Shown piece by piece: positions 22,301-34,235 of a stretch of DNA of 64,000 bases. Both the position numbers and the translations under genes were made by a program. This DNA comes from Asterias amurensis. Taxonomy: Eukaryota > Echinodermata > Asteroidea > Forcipulatida > Asteriidae. Position 1 is the first letter of the stretch; each line of letters opens with the position of its first letter. Under the pieces are notes generated by a model. That model saw nothing but the letters and a program-made list of their open reading frames with translations. It did not search any database and had not been told where the DNA came from. The stretch covers positions 12,813,501 through 12,877,500 of the forward strand of contig NC_092668.1 of the NCBI RefSeq assembly GCF_032118995.1, in the 5' to 3' direction.

Positions 22301-25300
22301 CTTTGCTGAATTTCATTTAAAATGTTTTCAATGAATAAGGAAATCGAGTCATATGATGTGTAAAAAGACAATCATTTTTAATATCCTAATCCAGCGCTTT
22401 TCTGAGAGATTTGCGAAAAGCTCCATTACGTAATTACTCGCAAAACGTCATAGTTGGGGAGCTCTTATTTGTAAAGCCGCTTTGATGCAGCGTGGAGGTA
22501 TAACATTCCGCTCAGGTAGCTGTTTAAAGGACTGTTATTGGCCCAATGACCATGGCACTTATGTAAAGTATTTCATTGATACGGCATTGTAAAATACGCA
22601 ATATAAAATATCTAAAAGCTAGTTATTATATTGATTAGTAGAGTTTGAAGATTATTTTTGTTGTTTTTGTATTTTCTTACCATGAGTTTGAGAGCTGCTT
22701 GTAAAGCCGGTCCCAGAGCTGTCTGCGTATTCTTGTTCCCGGTAAACATACTCGGCAGTTGATTTAGAAGCTCATCTATCAACTACAAACAGCAAAACAC
22801 GAGGAGGAAAAAGTCAGTATTTAACAAAATACAAGGATGAGAAAATTGTTTAACTTTTTTTCCTGCAAAAGAGGGATCAATTTTAGGGGTCTTGTTAAAA
22901 TTAATCTAGGGGTAAGTGAAAAACTAGTAGAAATTAACAAACCTCTCTGTTCTCTTGTACATTTACGAGCAAGTCGTTAGGACAGGGGAGGAATACATCT
23001 GCAAAAGAAAAAGATATGTTTAAGTTTAGTTGTTGTCCGGGAATTATGCAAATGCAACATTATTCCCTCAGTTACTGGCTCCCTAGGCAGTAAGCCATTT
23101 GCATGTTTAGATTTGAATAGTTTCTGGTACAATGACGTGCTTGATCACAAGTTGCCACTTGAATTTGAATTCCTCAGACTATAGAGACAGTTGCTATCTC
23201 ACATGATTCGGGGCAAGCTTTTGCGTAGTTACGTAAGAGACGGTGAACACCCATACAAAATTCTGAATGAATTTCAATGGCACAATGGTACCAGGGTTGG
23301 CTCATCTGAAGGTTGCTATGCAAAAGCTTGCCCTGAACCACTCAACATAGTAACTGTCTCTATAGTCTGAGGAATTCAAATATACACGTTAACTTGTGAC
23401 TAAGCAAGTCATTATACCAGACATTATTGTCTCCATAAAGTATCAAACCTGACGGCAAATTCAGACAGGGTCCTTACCATCGATATCCGAAACCACCATC
23501 ATCTGCGGCCTGGTCATTCCCTCTTGTAGACTGTAGAAATGCAAGGTACTGTCGAAGGTGATGAAGCCGATCAGCGTCCTGGCGTCTCCCGGCATCTTAT
23601 CCAGGCAGTCCATGAGATTCTGGCAGGCTATGGTCAGGTACCCTGACTCCACGGCGCTGAAGGAGACATCGAGAACGAAGAGGTAGACAGCCGGCTGAGG
23701 TGGCCTCAACTATAGAAGGGAAGAAGAATCAGTTCTCAATGTTTTCACAATTAGTTACCGACCCCCCCTCACTGACGTAAAAGGATCGGCCGAGGGTTGT
23801 GCATGACGGTATGAGAGACATCATGAGATGTATGCCATTCAATGACCAATTATTCCATTAATGATTATTTGACTAGCTCACCATGTATTCTGAAGGAGCG
23901 ATGAACTCAATTGTGGCTGACTTAATCTCTGGTCTTCTCTCCGGTGAACCGTAACTCTTGGTAACAGGGTCAAAGGTGAACTCTTCAGGTACTGTAAAGA
24001 AATAAAGAAATTGATAAAACTGGTGAAATTTTTGTAGAGTTTTAAAAATAATTTTCATTTCTTAGAATGTACTGACAAATTTGCTTTTGTTTTCACCTTT
24101 CAAATTTCACCATTTTTTCCCGACTAACAACAGATTATGCACAAATTTTCACAGGTTTGTTTTCATGTGTATAAGTAGGATTTGAAACTTTGCATGGTGG
24201 AAATACAATATAGAAAGGTTTGCGGTAACACCATGTAATGACTATCTCCAATGAGTTGGGGTGGTTCTGAAAAAAAACCACCGTTGGTTTCAACTCGACG
24301 TTTCGATCAGTATGCTCTGATCGTCTTCTGGAGAAAGCATGTGCATAGTTGATCACACAAAACATGAACACTTTCTGCGATTATTTTTTCAGCTCAACCA
24401 ATCCTGTATAATACCACAAGTCATAAAAAATAGCCAGAGGGTCGTCTGTGTGTCATTTGGGCAGCCTGTTTTACATTTAGACACCCCGTTTTATCAATCA
24501 TTTACATGTCATTTAAGAGACGATTTGGACACCCAGTTTTTAAATTTCCAGCAAATTTGGAAACCCTTTTTAATACCATATCCTATTCAAAATTCAACGT
24601 TCAATAATCAATATTCAATATTCAATATTCAATATTCCAACATTTAATATTCAATATTCAATATACATTATTCAATATTCAATACTCAATATTCAATATT
24701 CAATATTCCATATCCGACATTCAATATTCCATATTCAACATTCAATAATTATTCAATATTCAATATTCAATTCAATTAAATAAAAAACTTAAAACCTTGC
24801 CATCAAAAACAGTTCTTACAATCGTTTATCCTATAGCAGAGGTTGCACTTCCAGCGTCGCTGCTCAATGATTGTTACAAATGGGTTGATGTAGGTACGAC
24901 AAGATCGACATCGCACAATAACGCTGGATTGAATTACTGGCAGATGCTGCAAAAAGAAACACACAAGACTTGATGTAGTTAAAAAAAAAATAATAATATC
25001 AAAAGACCAGGGGTCGATTTCACAAAGAGTTAGGACCCGTCTTATCTCGAGTTAGGACAAATAACTCGTCCTAAACGAGTAACTGGTCCTAACTTAGGAT
25101 TAATCTTAAGATCTGCATGCTACAGTGCAGGGTTGGGACTCATCTAAGTCCTAAGATTAGTCTCAAGTTAGGAAGAGTTTTGTGAAATCGACGGCTGGTC
25201 AGGGAACTTTGTAAGATTTGGAAGCTGAAGGTAAAAGTAGTACCTGTGGTGGTTGGAGTGCTTGGCACCATTCCCAAAGCACTGGGGAAACATCTGGACG

Positions 25301-28300
25301 AAATAGGGACAAACGTGAGGATGGATCGGTTACATATGGCGGCGCTTTTAGGAACAGCAAAGATCCTGAGAAAGACTCTGGAGATCTAAGGCTACAGGAT
25401 GTAGAGAATCACATATTTTCAGATTTTTACCAGAAAGAAAAGACGCTGAACTTACCGAGAGATCCCTGAATGGGTGAATAAGAAGCCCCAGAGGCATGCG
25501 TGACTTTTGTAGAAGACCGTTCGTCTGTGGGATAGCGTTCAACGTACTCCGGAAGATGCTGCAAAAAGAACAGCATGGTTAATTTTGTTGTACATCTCTC
25601 ATAATTTAACGACCTTCATGCCGCCTTTTTTGATTTTTTTTTGCCCTGGTGCCTGATCTACTGGCATTGGTGCCTCAAGAATTTGACTTGCTCCAAAAAC
25701 AAGGTGGCCTTGCCCTGAAAAAAAATAAGTAATTCCAGGCCTGCTGATGGTAATTCACTCCGGGCGAGTCAGCTATCAAGTTAGTCTTTGACATCAAAAA
25801 TTATCACAGATTCTTAAAGACAGGGTGAACTTACTCTGGGTCCACCTGGAGCTTCTGATAGTCCGGGCTGAGTCTACTCTTGGGTGGCTCTACGGGCGTG
25901 GTTTCCACGATGTGCCTCTGCTGTAGGAGATTCATGGGTCTTGTGTCCCCCTGCTGGACCTTTAAGTTACCCATAGAGGCGTTTATGTTGTTCATGGTGG
26001 GCTGACCCCCCTAAAATATCAATGAAAAAACAATAGTTTAAACATCATTAAACAACTGTCTTCTGCTTTTACCCAAATTTGATGGATTGGGATTTGTATT
26101 GCTAAAGCAACGGCTTGACATGGAGCCGGGCATAAGTAATGCTATTAAGTACAGTTCCAATGGTCATCAAGATCATAGTGCACTAGAAAGAAATTAAGAT
26201 GGAAAAAGGCGAGTCTTAAGGACTTTACGAAAAGCAGACAGAGTATTAGATTCCCTAGATATGGGTTTTAAGGCATTGCATGTCGAGGTGTCAATATGTA
26301 TACTCAGTTCGCGGTAACACCGTTTTCTGAGGCAGTCTCCCAATGATGACTAGACCAGGCAAACTTATAAAGTCTGAAAAACAGCGTTTGAATACTCACT
26401 GGTTGCTGCATGATGTTGTTCATTTTCGGGCCGGCTTGTCCGCCATTCGGCTGCGGAGCCACCCCCGACCTCTGCATGGCATTGCCCATCATCCCTGGTG
26501 CGTTCTGCCCTCCTAGGGGAACGCTGCCTTGACTGACCGGGGGCGGTTGCTGATATGAAGCGGGTTGTGGGTACTGCCTCCTGCCTGATACTCCAGAAGA
26601 TGAAGCCGAGGTAGGTGGCCCGCCCATTGAAGGTGCACCAAACGGGGGTCCCCCTTGCACTGGAGGGCCACCAGAAGGTGGGCCACCCATATGCCCTCCA
26701 CCCATTTGAGGACCACCTAGTGGGGGACCACTTGCTGGAGGTCCACCCATTTGAGGAGGGCCTGTCGGAGGTCCGCCCATTTGAGGTCCGCCCATTTGGG
26801 GTCCACCCATTTGGGGTCCACCCATTTGGGGTCCACCCATTGGAGGAGCACCCATTTGGGGTCCACCCATTTGGGGTCCACCCATTTGGGGTCCACCCAT
26901 TTGGGGAGCACCCATTTGAGGGGCACCCAGCTGCGGCCCACTTAGTGGGGGGCCTCGGGAGGGTGCAGCTAGTGGGGATATTGGCAGCTGAGAGCCTGCT
27001 GGTTGAGTCCCTGGTGTAGGGGGACCTATGGAGGGAAAAATTAATTTGGATTTGAAATTCAACATATCTTCTCTATAGAATCATATTTATCTGACACGAA
27101 TCACTGCAAAAATTAAAATAATATTTTAAAAATGCTGCGATTTTGTCAACAATGAAGTCAGCCAGGAAATGCCCTTAACACTAGCTTGTGTATTTTGTCT
27201 AGTTTAAAGTGCCAAGGAAAGATTGGCTAGTACACACCAATTCTCAACTTGCCCTGAGGGATACTTCAACTTCTGTGCGCATGCCCCTTATTTATCACTA
27301 AACAACCAATTGGTCCTTTTGCGAACTTGATCATTGTCTACTTTACCTTGGTAGAAATTTGAGGTGTAGGGCGTGCCTCCTTCTAGAGCGTCGTATCTCA
27401 GGGAAGGAACAGGTGAGGGTGCCGCTGAAGACCGGGCGGAAGGAGGACCTAAATGAGAGTAGAAGTAAAAAACTGAAGTCACTTTTTCGGCACCATTTGA
27501 CATTTATTTGGAGGTAAATCGGGCCATTTCATGTGTGCATGTGTTACAGTTTTGGGAAAAGGGTTGGCACGCTTCTATCAACATGTGGCTCCACTCCATT
27601 AAGTCCACAGAACTCTAACGATATGAACTGATCCATCACTGTGTATTTATTAAGCTCATTCTTTGCATTTTAATATTTGTCAATATTCCCTATTCCATTT
27701 TAATATTTGTCTCAATTGCCCTATGTACATCAGAAAATACAAAAATGATTTTATTTTAAGTCATCAGTTCAGTACATCATGTAAACAGTGAAATGGTATT
27801 ACGCTAGCAAACCCTTTCTGACAAGCATAATTTTATTGTGCTTAGCTACATGAAGCTACAGTATTTTTAAAAGCAGCTCTATGAAATTAGGCTCAGTGTG
27901 GTCTTGAACTGATGACAACACTACAAGTAAAGTCTGAACATGTAGCTGATAGCACTATTACCACCTGCAAGATGATTTGCAACACCCAAGCGCATTGGTT
28001 AGCTTTCATTTACTACAAATGGACAATTCAAAGTATGTGAACGTGATAACCAAATGGTCTTAATGTCGCTAATGATGATACAAATCCGATTTCGTCATGA
28101 GATTCCAAGCCAATGTGATCACTACAGAAAGTGTTTACATTCATCTTAATGAACAAAATCCTGTACAACAGTGAACGATTTCCAACGCACAGCAGTGAAT
28201 AATTTCCCTTGCATAGCAAAGCAAAATGCTATGCAAAATGTGACATTTGCTACTCAAAAATAATATTTTGCTACTCATTATTACCATTCTGTGTGCACAA

Positions 28301-31300
28301 AATCTGTTCAACCGAAGTATTTTGCTACGCAAAATTGCTGGATGAAATCGTTCCTTGCATGGCAAAATGTATCAGTTGCTACCCAAAAAGTTTTAGCATC
28401 GAGTGTGCACATAAAAAGTTATGTTCAAATGCGATGCAAAGTTGCTTGAAGAAATCGTTCCCTTGTACAAGGATGAAAACAATAAGCTCTAGAGGAATCT
28501 AACAATAACACCCACAGAATCAGGGATAAAGACAAACTATATCTACAGACAGAGCTAAATGAAATTAGACCAAATAAAAATATGTTTAGTGCCCCGCCAA
28601 CTTCCTTTTTTTCCATCTTATAAAAACACATCCTAACAATCTAAGACAAACCAAAATTAATAAAAAAAAAAAAAAAAACTACTTAAAAAAAAAAAAATTG
28701 GGGCAGCCATTTTAAATTAAAAGGCCCTCCACCTTCCTTTTTTCAAAACGGCAAAACGTTAATTTTTTAATATATATATCATATATTATTGGGTTTGTGT
28801 TTTTATGGGGGGGGGGGGGGCTTGGAATGAGGTGCAATGGATTTCGTCCCCTATGATTATATCCTGCCATTTATAATTATAGTTTGGTGTCCATACATTG
28901 TCATTTGATCATGATAGGATACAGTATTGATTAGTCACAGTTGAGTAATTGCAAAGTGCACCGAAGCGAAACACTCCAGACAGGCTAGCGGTCATTATCT
29001 AGGATTAGTCTGTACTATAATAATAAAACAGGTGACTGATGGGGGTGGGGGGGGAAGATATCAGCTTTTAAAATACACTATGCTTCCACCTACTAGTTAG
29101 TTTCACACTAAATTTCACTTGTTCATGTTGTCGAATTACCGTACCAATCAAGTGATAACCCACAAGGGAATTTACTGGGTAAAATTTTCATAATTTGGGG
29201 ACAAATTTACTAGAGCAGGATTTGAACCAACGACCTTCGGATCAGTGTGCCTGTGATCTACCAAATCAGCCGTCGATTTCACAAAACTCTTCCTAACTTA
29301 AGACTAATCTTAGGAGTTAGGACGAGTCCCAACCCTGCACTGTAGCATGCAGACCTTAAGATTAATCCTAAGTTAGGAAGAGCTACTCGTCCTAACTCTT
29401 TGTGAAATCGACAAGGGAAGCTAACCCTCTGACTGGCAACCCTGAACAAAGATATTGAAAAAATACCCCGGGAGACCACCAACGCTTAGATCTGGTTCAG
29501 TTGGTAGAGCGCCAGCACAATGATCTGGGGGTCATTGGTCCACATCCCACTCTGGTTTTAGTCAATTTTTATTTGTTCAACCCCAAATTAGCTGCTTAAT
29601 CATTTGAGCAACTCATAATCATAAAACTAATGAGTTCCCTCGTTTGGAAAATCACAAACAATCAAACAGACAAACAACCAAACAAACACAATAGATGCAT
29701 CTAATTATAAATGCTCATTTTTCTTAGTACGTAGAGCACACATGTACATGTGTAACTCATACGTTACATTATACAATGACTATTGCACAAAACATTACTA
29801 CCTACTTAAAATATAAACTGGAAATACAGCATGTTAGCTATCCAAGGCATGCATTAAAATATAAATTAGATGGGCAAGACACTTTTTGGAAAGGGCTTTT
29901 GAAGCATGCAAAGGAAACAATTTTCCAATTTGGAAAACGACTACATAGAAACAATACATAATATGATGGGGACATAGAGACAACGAGACAAAAGACAAAG
30001 GTCTTTGTGGTGGAAAAGATTCAAGGTCTTTTGGTCATTACGCATTTACCTTAATCAATGACCTCATGGCAGAAATGCATTGTCACTTTTAGATGATAAT
30101 GTGTTTGCATTTGGGTACATACAATAGGTAATCTCATCTGCTGGCATGGGTGAATATTTTACGGCTTGAACATAGTCCCTTTAGCTTATTGAAAATGCTT
30201 CAATCCAGAATCAGTTATGAAAATGAAGGCCATTCCTTTCTCCAATGAAGGATTTGTTCATTCAATCCCCAATTTAGGAGCTACAGAGCTATGTACATTG
30301 TGTATCTCTATGTTGGCAGACTGCCTGTGTATCTTTTTTGTAAAAATATTATTATTACGGACAAAAATTAGGGAATAAGATCGTCAAAAAATTCAATTTT
30401 GCAAACTTCAATTCATTTTCTTTCTTTAATTACTACTTTTCTGCTTTGTAAATTGTGTACACAGTGTACATGTGACATGATAGTAAACAAACTTGGGAGC
30501 ATCCTAAATTTTGGGTTGACGCGCCCAGCCGGCGATTGAAAACAAAAGTAAAAAGGAGGACCCCTGGAAACTATCTAGCCCTCAAAAAATGAGTGAGTTA
30601 TGGGAGTCAGATACGCACAGAGACATGTTCTGTTGATTCATCACTAATGAAGAAGACAATGTAAACAGCTAATATCAAAGCATACTGAAGGACAAAGCAA
30701 ACAATAGCTGATGAGATTACTAAAAGCTACTACCACCACAACAGCCAGACGTCACACAGCGAAAGAATTTTGAAGCAGAAAGCGGACATGAAAAAAAATT
30801 AATCATTCGGAAAGGCAATACCTGAATCGCCCGGTGAATAACTCCCAAGCTCGGCCGTTGGGGACGAGGACTGCAGCTGCAGTGTGGGCAACGGGAGCGA
30901 ACCCAAGGATCCAGTGGAGGGTGAACGTATCATGGAGGTGTACCTCGGCACCTGTAGGGCCTCGCCTTTTAGGTGTTTATTTTTAAGGGGAACGGGCAAA
31001 CAAGGAGGCGTCATAACAGAGCCGTGCAGCCAGATATTAAAACAGTAACCACAGAAAATAAACAAAAGGGGAGGGTATTGGATGCGTGTGAGTCAGGAAA
31101 ATGTGTGTTAAAACACCATGGGTTTATGATTTTGCAGGTGAAATTAATTAGGGGGGGGGGTGCACAGGCAAAATTATATCAAGAGATTGTCCGATGATCT
31201 ATGATGAACTAGTTGCCGCCATCTTGTTTATGTCAGAGCAAACCAATGAATAGTTTTGGTTAAATAACTACATACATGTAGTACAAGTTATTGGCTAGTG

Positions 31301-33635
31301 TATGTGGGTCCTTTCTATATGTAGTTGTAGTTATTATATCTATGTCTTGTGTTATCCATACACAACAAAAACACTTACAATGAAGCACAGAAAACTCTTG
31401 CTGAGCATACTGGGTGACCAGCCAAAATACCATGTGATGAAAAGTGCATAAACTGACTGGTTTCCTGCTAACTTTTGCTTTTAGCACAAATTTCTCATGC
31501 AAGATTTCCTGCTTAACAGCCGTTAAAATGAGTCCTGGTCAGTGCTTTGCCTATTTTATTTTGTCCATGGGGGAGTTTTGGGGTGCTAGGTGGCAGCAGA
31601 CTTACCAGGTAAATCCATTGCTCACGGTAATGTGCGCATGCTCAGAACTATGTAAACAATAAAGGTTTACCTGGTAAGTCTGCTGCCACCTAGTGTTTTC
31701 CAAAGTCTCCAATTGGTATAAAGGCTACACGCCAGAGCCATACAAAAAACTCTATTTGGCTTTGGCTTTAAACAAGAACCCGGAATCGTGTCTACTTATA
31801 AGTAAATTCAGCACTCTGCACTAATGCTAAAAATAGAAGTTCAATATGATGATGTCAAGCAAGTTACTACGTCGTTTTGATAACACAAAGTGACATCAAA
31901 CTCTGCTTAGCAGTCAAGATGGATTGACACTTAACATCAATCTTAGCTCTTTATGAAATCGGTCCAGGTCAAATTTTACTGACTTGCCAAGCCATTGTCA
32001 GTGTTTAATATATTTACCAACGTCTACTGTGCTTTGATGCCCTGATCATGTGCCAGCGTGAGTGGTGGAAATTTTTCTGCCATTCAGCAAAAGTCACGTC
32101 ATTACTAATGAGTGTATTAGTATTACCACATTGTGACACATTACTGGAGCCCCCCCCCCCACCACTCCTTCAATGATCACTAGCAAGGAATAAATGAGCA
32201 AGGCAGGGAACACACATTTTGGGGTGACTCCTTCCGAGGACACTCTGTCAAACATTCTTTTATCATCAAACGTTTTTTTTTCAACGACCTACTAACCTGA
32301 TGAATTGAAGGTTCGGTCTATCCCAGACCCATCGGGAGTTGAAGGTGAGTCCATGGAGACAGGAGGTGTGCCAGGACCTCCATACGACCCTGACCGACCA
32401 TAGTTTCCAGGGCCGCCAGGCAGCGACCCACCAGGGAGGGGCATACTCGAGGGCGGCGCTGCCACTCTAGAGGGGGGTCCAGATCCAGCGGAACTTGATG
32501 GCACAGCTTGGTGTGGTCCAGGATATGAGTTCACTGGCTGCGAGGGGCCAGAGTACTGATTCGGCATCGAGGGTGGGTTACCCGGCGGTCCCCTGCTGTT
32601 CGCAACGGGGTAACCACTCATCGGTGCCCCTCGACCACCCTGGGTTGAGTTCGCAGTACCAGTGGGTTGGTAACCACCCATTGAATGAGTTTGAGCTCTG
32701 CCTGTGTTAGTGTTAACCAAACCACTTCGATGGTCTACGGGCGAGGGTCGGTAGCCGGTAGTGCCAGTGGGAGGGTTGTTGGTAGGGTGAGCACCGTTTG
32801 CAGTGTGTGGCGGACCTTGGTTGTAGCCCCTTGGTACGTTCATTCCAGATGGATTGTTGTAGTTTCCTGATGGGGTAGGCCCTCCTGGACCTGGGGGTCC
32901 CATTGATGGCCCTGTTTAAAAAAAAAAAAGTTTGCAATATAATATATATAGTCAGGACTCATCATACTGATTGGACTTTGATAATATTTCATTTGATAAC
33001 TTTCCGTATGGCACCACCACTTTTTAACTTATTTTTTACAAAAAGGGATATCTCATTGAGTATTGAGTTTTCTTGAGGTAAATTAGTATTTCATATCGAA
33101 TGAAAAGTGGTTGCGCCATACGGAAACTTTTCCATTTCATTTACGCAGGTGTTGGGCAAAACCTATTGTTAAATAAATCTTTAATTCAAGTGGACTTACG
33201 CAATAACTTTATAATAATTGCAGTCAGATTCAACTCATAACCTTTTCTTTTAAATCTTATTCTTATTTCTCACTTGTCATAAATTTTTTTATTTAAGAGT
33301 TGAGTGAATGCAGAAAGTCGTCTCACTCAGTCTGATAAAGGTTAACACTTTTTGTCAGTAAATTCAAATAACCAGCTGATAAAAAAAGAGAAAAACAGAT
33401 ATTAAAAAAATGTCCAGTCAAATTTAGAGCTCCCCCCCCCCCAGGCCCAGGCCCACAGAATGTAAATGTTGTTATTCATCTTAAAATAAAAGCTAAAATT
33501 ATTTGACTTCAATGACTACTCACTTGCAGATGGTGGTCCCATTCCACTTGGGATTCCTTGAGGAGGCGGACCAGAACCCGGCATTTTCATCGGCTGCTGG
33601 GCGTTTGCATAGGCATTTTGGCGAGAGTCCGCCAT
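16386..33635 (-). CDS. SEC24C/D: SEC24C/D-type COPII inner-coat cargo adaptor
   Basis: Cargo-binding COPII subunit that pairs with SEC23 at ER exit sites. There are 22 minus-strand exons: 33635-33524, 32911-32297, 30965-30822, 27448-27347, 27025-26400, 26010-25835, 25558-25456, 24946-24820, 23991-23882, 23709-23478, 22998-22943, 22782-22681, 22066-21962, 21579-21456, 21221-21063, 20840-20667, 20432-20322, 19900-19722, 19282-19145, 18445-18248, 17136-17033, 16497-16386. They sum to 3909 nt (1302 aa) with every phase consistent. The N-terminus (1 to about 590) is disordered and Pro/Gly-rich. The zinc finger is C639-x2-C642 and C660-x2-C663; then come the trunk (from about 699), beta-sandwich, helical and gelsolin-like domains. 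Text such as PPQPAVYLFVLDVS and REDPNQR marks the C/D class. It is longer than vertebrate SEC24C (about 1090 aa) because of the N-terminus. The exon 3 acceptor is weak; all others are strong. Confidence 0.95.
16537..16965. mobile_element. Family C-like elements downstream of SEC24 exon 21
   Basis: GGGACCAGTAAAGTGGGCCAA to AAGCAGATTCATGCAATGGGG, followed by a second unit starting GGGCCCAAATTCATAACACTG. It lies in the last SEC24 intron. Confidence 0.55.
18526..18668. mobile_element. Degenerate family B element
   Basis: Carries TTCACCAAACTCTTCCTACC, TTAGGATTAATCTTAG and ATAGGATTAATCCTAGC in opposite orientations; the outer ends are eroded. Confidence 0.55.
18969..19105. mobile_element. Short MITE, family B, in SEC24 intron 19
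   Basis: GGGGTGGATTTCAAAGACTAG at the left and CTTTGTGAAATCGACCCC at the right. The interior is built of CCTAACTTAGGACTAG-type repeats in both orientations, so it is largely self-complementary. At least six more copies occur in the window. Confidence 0.8.
22515..22640 (+). mobile_element. SINE tail fragment in SEC24 intron 12
   Basis: GACTGTTATTGGCCCAATGAC and ATTGATACGGCATTGTAAAA match the 3' half of the SINE at 11692-11946. Confidence 0.6.
23123..23420. mobile_element. Inverted-repeat element in SEC24 intron 10
   Basis: Left end TCTGGTACAATGACGTGCTT and right end AAGCAAGTCATTATACCAGA are imperfect inverse copies, followed by matching CCTCAGACTATAGAGACAGT and ACTGTCTCTATAGTCTGAGG, and GGGCAAGCTTTTGC with GCAAAAGCTTGCCC. 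The unique centre is about 90 bp. Non-coding. Confidence 0.82.
24222..24345 (-). mobile_element. Hammerhead-like relic of a Penelope-type retroelement
   Basis: On the minus strand AGAAGACGATCAGAGCATAC is followed by TGATCGAAACGTCGAGTTG. CGATCAG and CTGATCG form a 7-bp stem II around AGCATA, then GAAAC follows as in type I hammerhead ribozymes. The upstream core reads CAGAAGA where CUGANGA is expected, so the copy is probably not active. Such motifs are known in Penelope-like elements. Confidence 0.5.
24575..24782. repeat. AT-rich ATTCAAT array in SEC24 intron 8
   Basis: More than 20 copies of a 7-bp ATTCAAT/TATTCAA word, with occasional CCAT or ACAT variants, lie between SEC24 exons 8 and 9. 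Confidence 0.9.
25011..25193. mobile_element. Short MITE, family B, in SEC24 intron 7
   Basis: GGGTCGATTTCACAAAGAGTT to TTTTGTGAAATCGAC, with internal CTCGTCCTAA/TTAGGA repeats. Confidence 0.8.
26519..27025 (-). repeat. 15-bp coding minisatellite in SEC24 exon 5 (GGPQM/GAPQM pentapeptides)
   Basis: Within SEC24 exon 5 the plus strand repeats a 15-bp unit of the type GGTCCACCCATTTGG, giving about a dozen near-identical pentapeptides GGPQM or GAPQM on the coding strand, followed by looser GGPP-type variants. The core array lies near 26690-26930. It keeps the frame because the unit is a multiple of three. It lies in the disordered N-terminal arm, which in SEC24 proteins precedes the folded coat domains. 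Copy number is likely to vary between alleles. Confidence 0.9.
29271..29412. mobile_element. Short MITE, family B, in SEC24 intron 3
   Basis: GTCGATTTCACAAAACTCTTC to CTTTGTGAAATCGAC. It shares with the copy at 25011 an internal CTGCACTGTAGCATGCAGA block, so the two belong to one subfamily. Confidence 0.8.
29497..29600 (+). mobile_element. tRNA-derived SINE in SEC24 intron 3
   Basis: GGTTCAGTTGGTAGAGCGCCA is an A-box-like start and GGTCCACATCCCACTCTGG a degraded B box, followed by an unrelated T-rich body. A minus-strand relative (GTTGGTTCAAATCCTGC) lies at 29219-29270, immediately left of the family B MITE. Confidence 0.62.
31586..31693. mobile_element. Short MITE in SEC24 intron 2
   Basis: CTAGGTGGCAGCAGACTTAC at the left and its exact inverse at the right extend to about 27-bp terminal inverted repeats around a centre of about 50 bp. 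One copy only in this window. Confidence 0.85.
32998..33131. mobile_element. Inverted-repeat element, family H
   Basis: AACTTTCCGTATGGCACCACC at the left and CGCCATACGGAAACTTTTCC at the right are inverse copies; the interior carries AAAAAGGGATATCTCATTGAG. It lies in SEC24 intron 1. Several partial relatives occur in POLB intron 1. Confidence 0.8.
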
Positions 33636-33645
33636 CTTGAATTGT
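33625..33645 (-). promoter_or_regulatory. SEC24 start codon inside a YY1-like AAGATGGCGGAC motif
   Basis: The minus-strand sequence around the initiator is CAATTCAAGATGGCGGACTC. AAGATGGCGG matches the known YY1 consensus that often overlaps the start codon of TATA-less housekeeping genes in animals. It also supports this ATG as the start, since the next exon joins in phase. Confidence 0.45.
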
Positions 33646-34170
33646 GTCACTGAGTCACCGCTCACGAAAATTGCGTCATAAATCAGAAATTAACACTAGT
33701 TCAACGCGGCTAAAACGCACAGTACACAGCGACGAGTTGAAGATAACAGTCAGACTTGGGAATACCTATAGAATGTGTGAACTTAAATTTACAGAAAAAG
33801 GTTTGCTGCCAGGCGAAACATTACGTAAATTAAAAGCATTGTCACGACGGAGAGTCAATGACAGTCGCCATTGTTGAAGATTCAGGAAAACCCATTTCGT
33901 AGACTAGCCAAAAGGTGCATGCGTAAAATGGTCACGTTTTCAACGTGGCACTTCCCAAAAATATCACGAAGTTAAAATTCTCGGGGGAGCTCGCCCTATG
34001 ATCAAGGTGTAAAAACGCATTCAGAAACACATCAAATATACATCACAAAAGTCAGTGTGAACATGGAATGAAGTTTTTTTAAATAAAGTTTCTATCGAGT
34101 CCCAGATTAAATTTATACCAAATAAGACTCAAGAGGTGATGTCAACAGAAGACCTTACTCTCCTTTCAAG

Positions 34171-34235
34171 TTTATGTGGGGGCAATCGAAACAACTAGAC
34201 AACGTTTCGAGTATGGTCTTCATCAGAAGTCCCTA
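34171..34235 (-). mobile_element. Second hammerhead-like relic
   Basis: On the minus strand CTGATGAAGACCATACTCG is followed by AAACGTTGTCTAGTTG, keeping both CUGAUGA and CGAAAC cores but with a very short stem II. It lies between SEC24 and SAR1. Confidence 0.45.

Noticed and set aside
26615-27019. Plus-strand frame of HPFGV repeats
   Set aside because: It is the antisense of the SEC24 GGPQM repeat, which is supported by flanking exons and phase.
33644-33877. 77-codon basic plus-strand frame next to the SEC24 start
   Set aside because: No motif or splice context; it lies in the SEC24 upstream region and may be chance.
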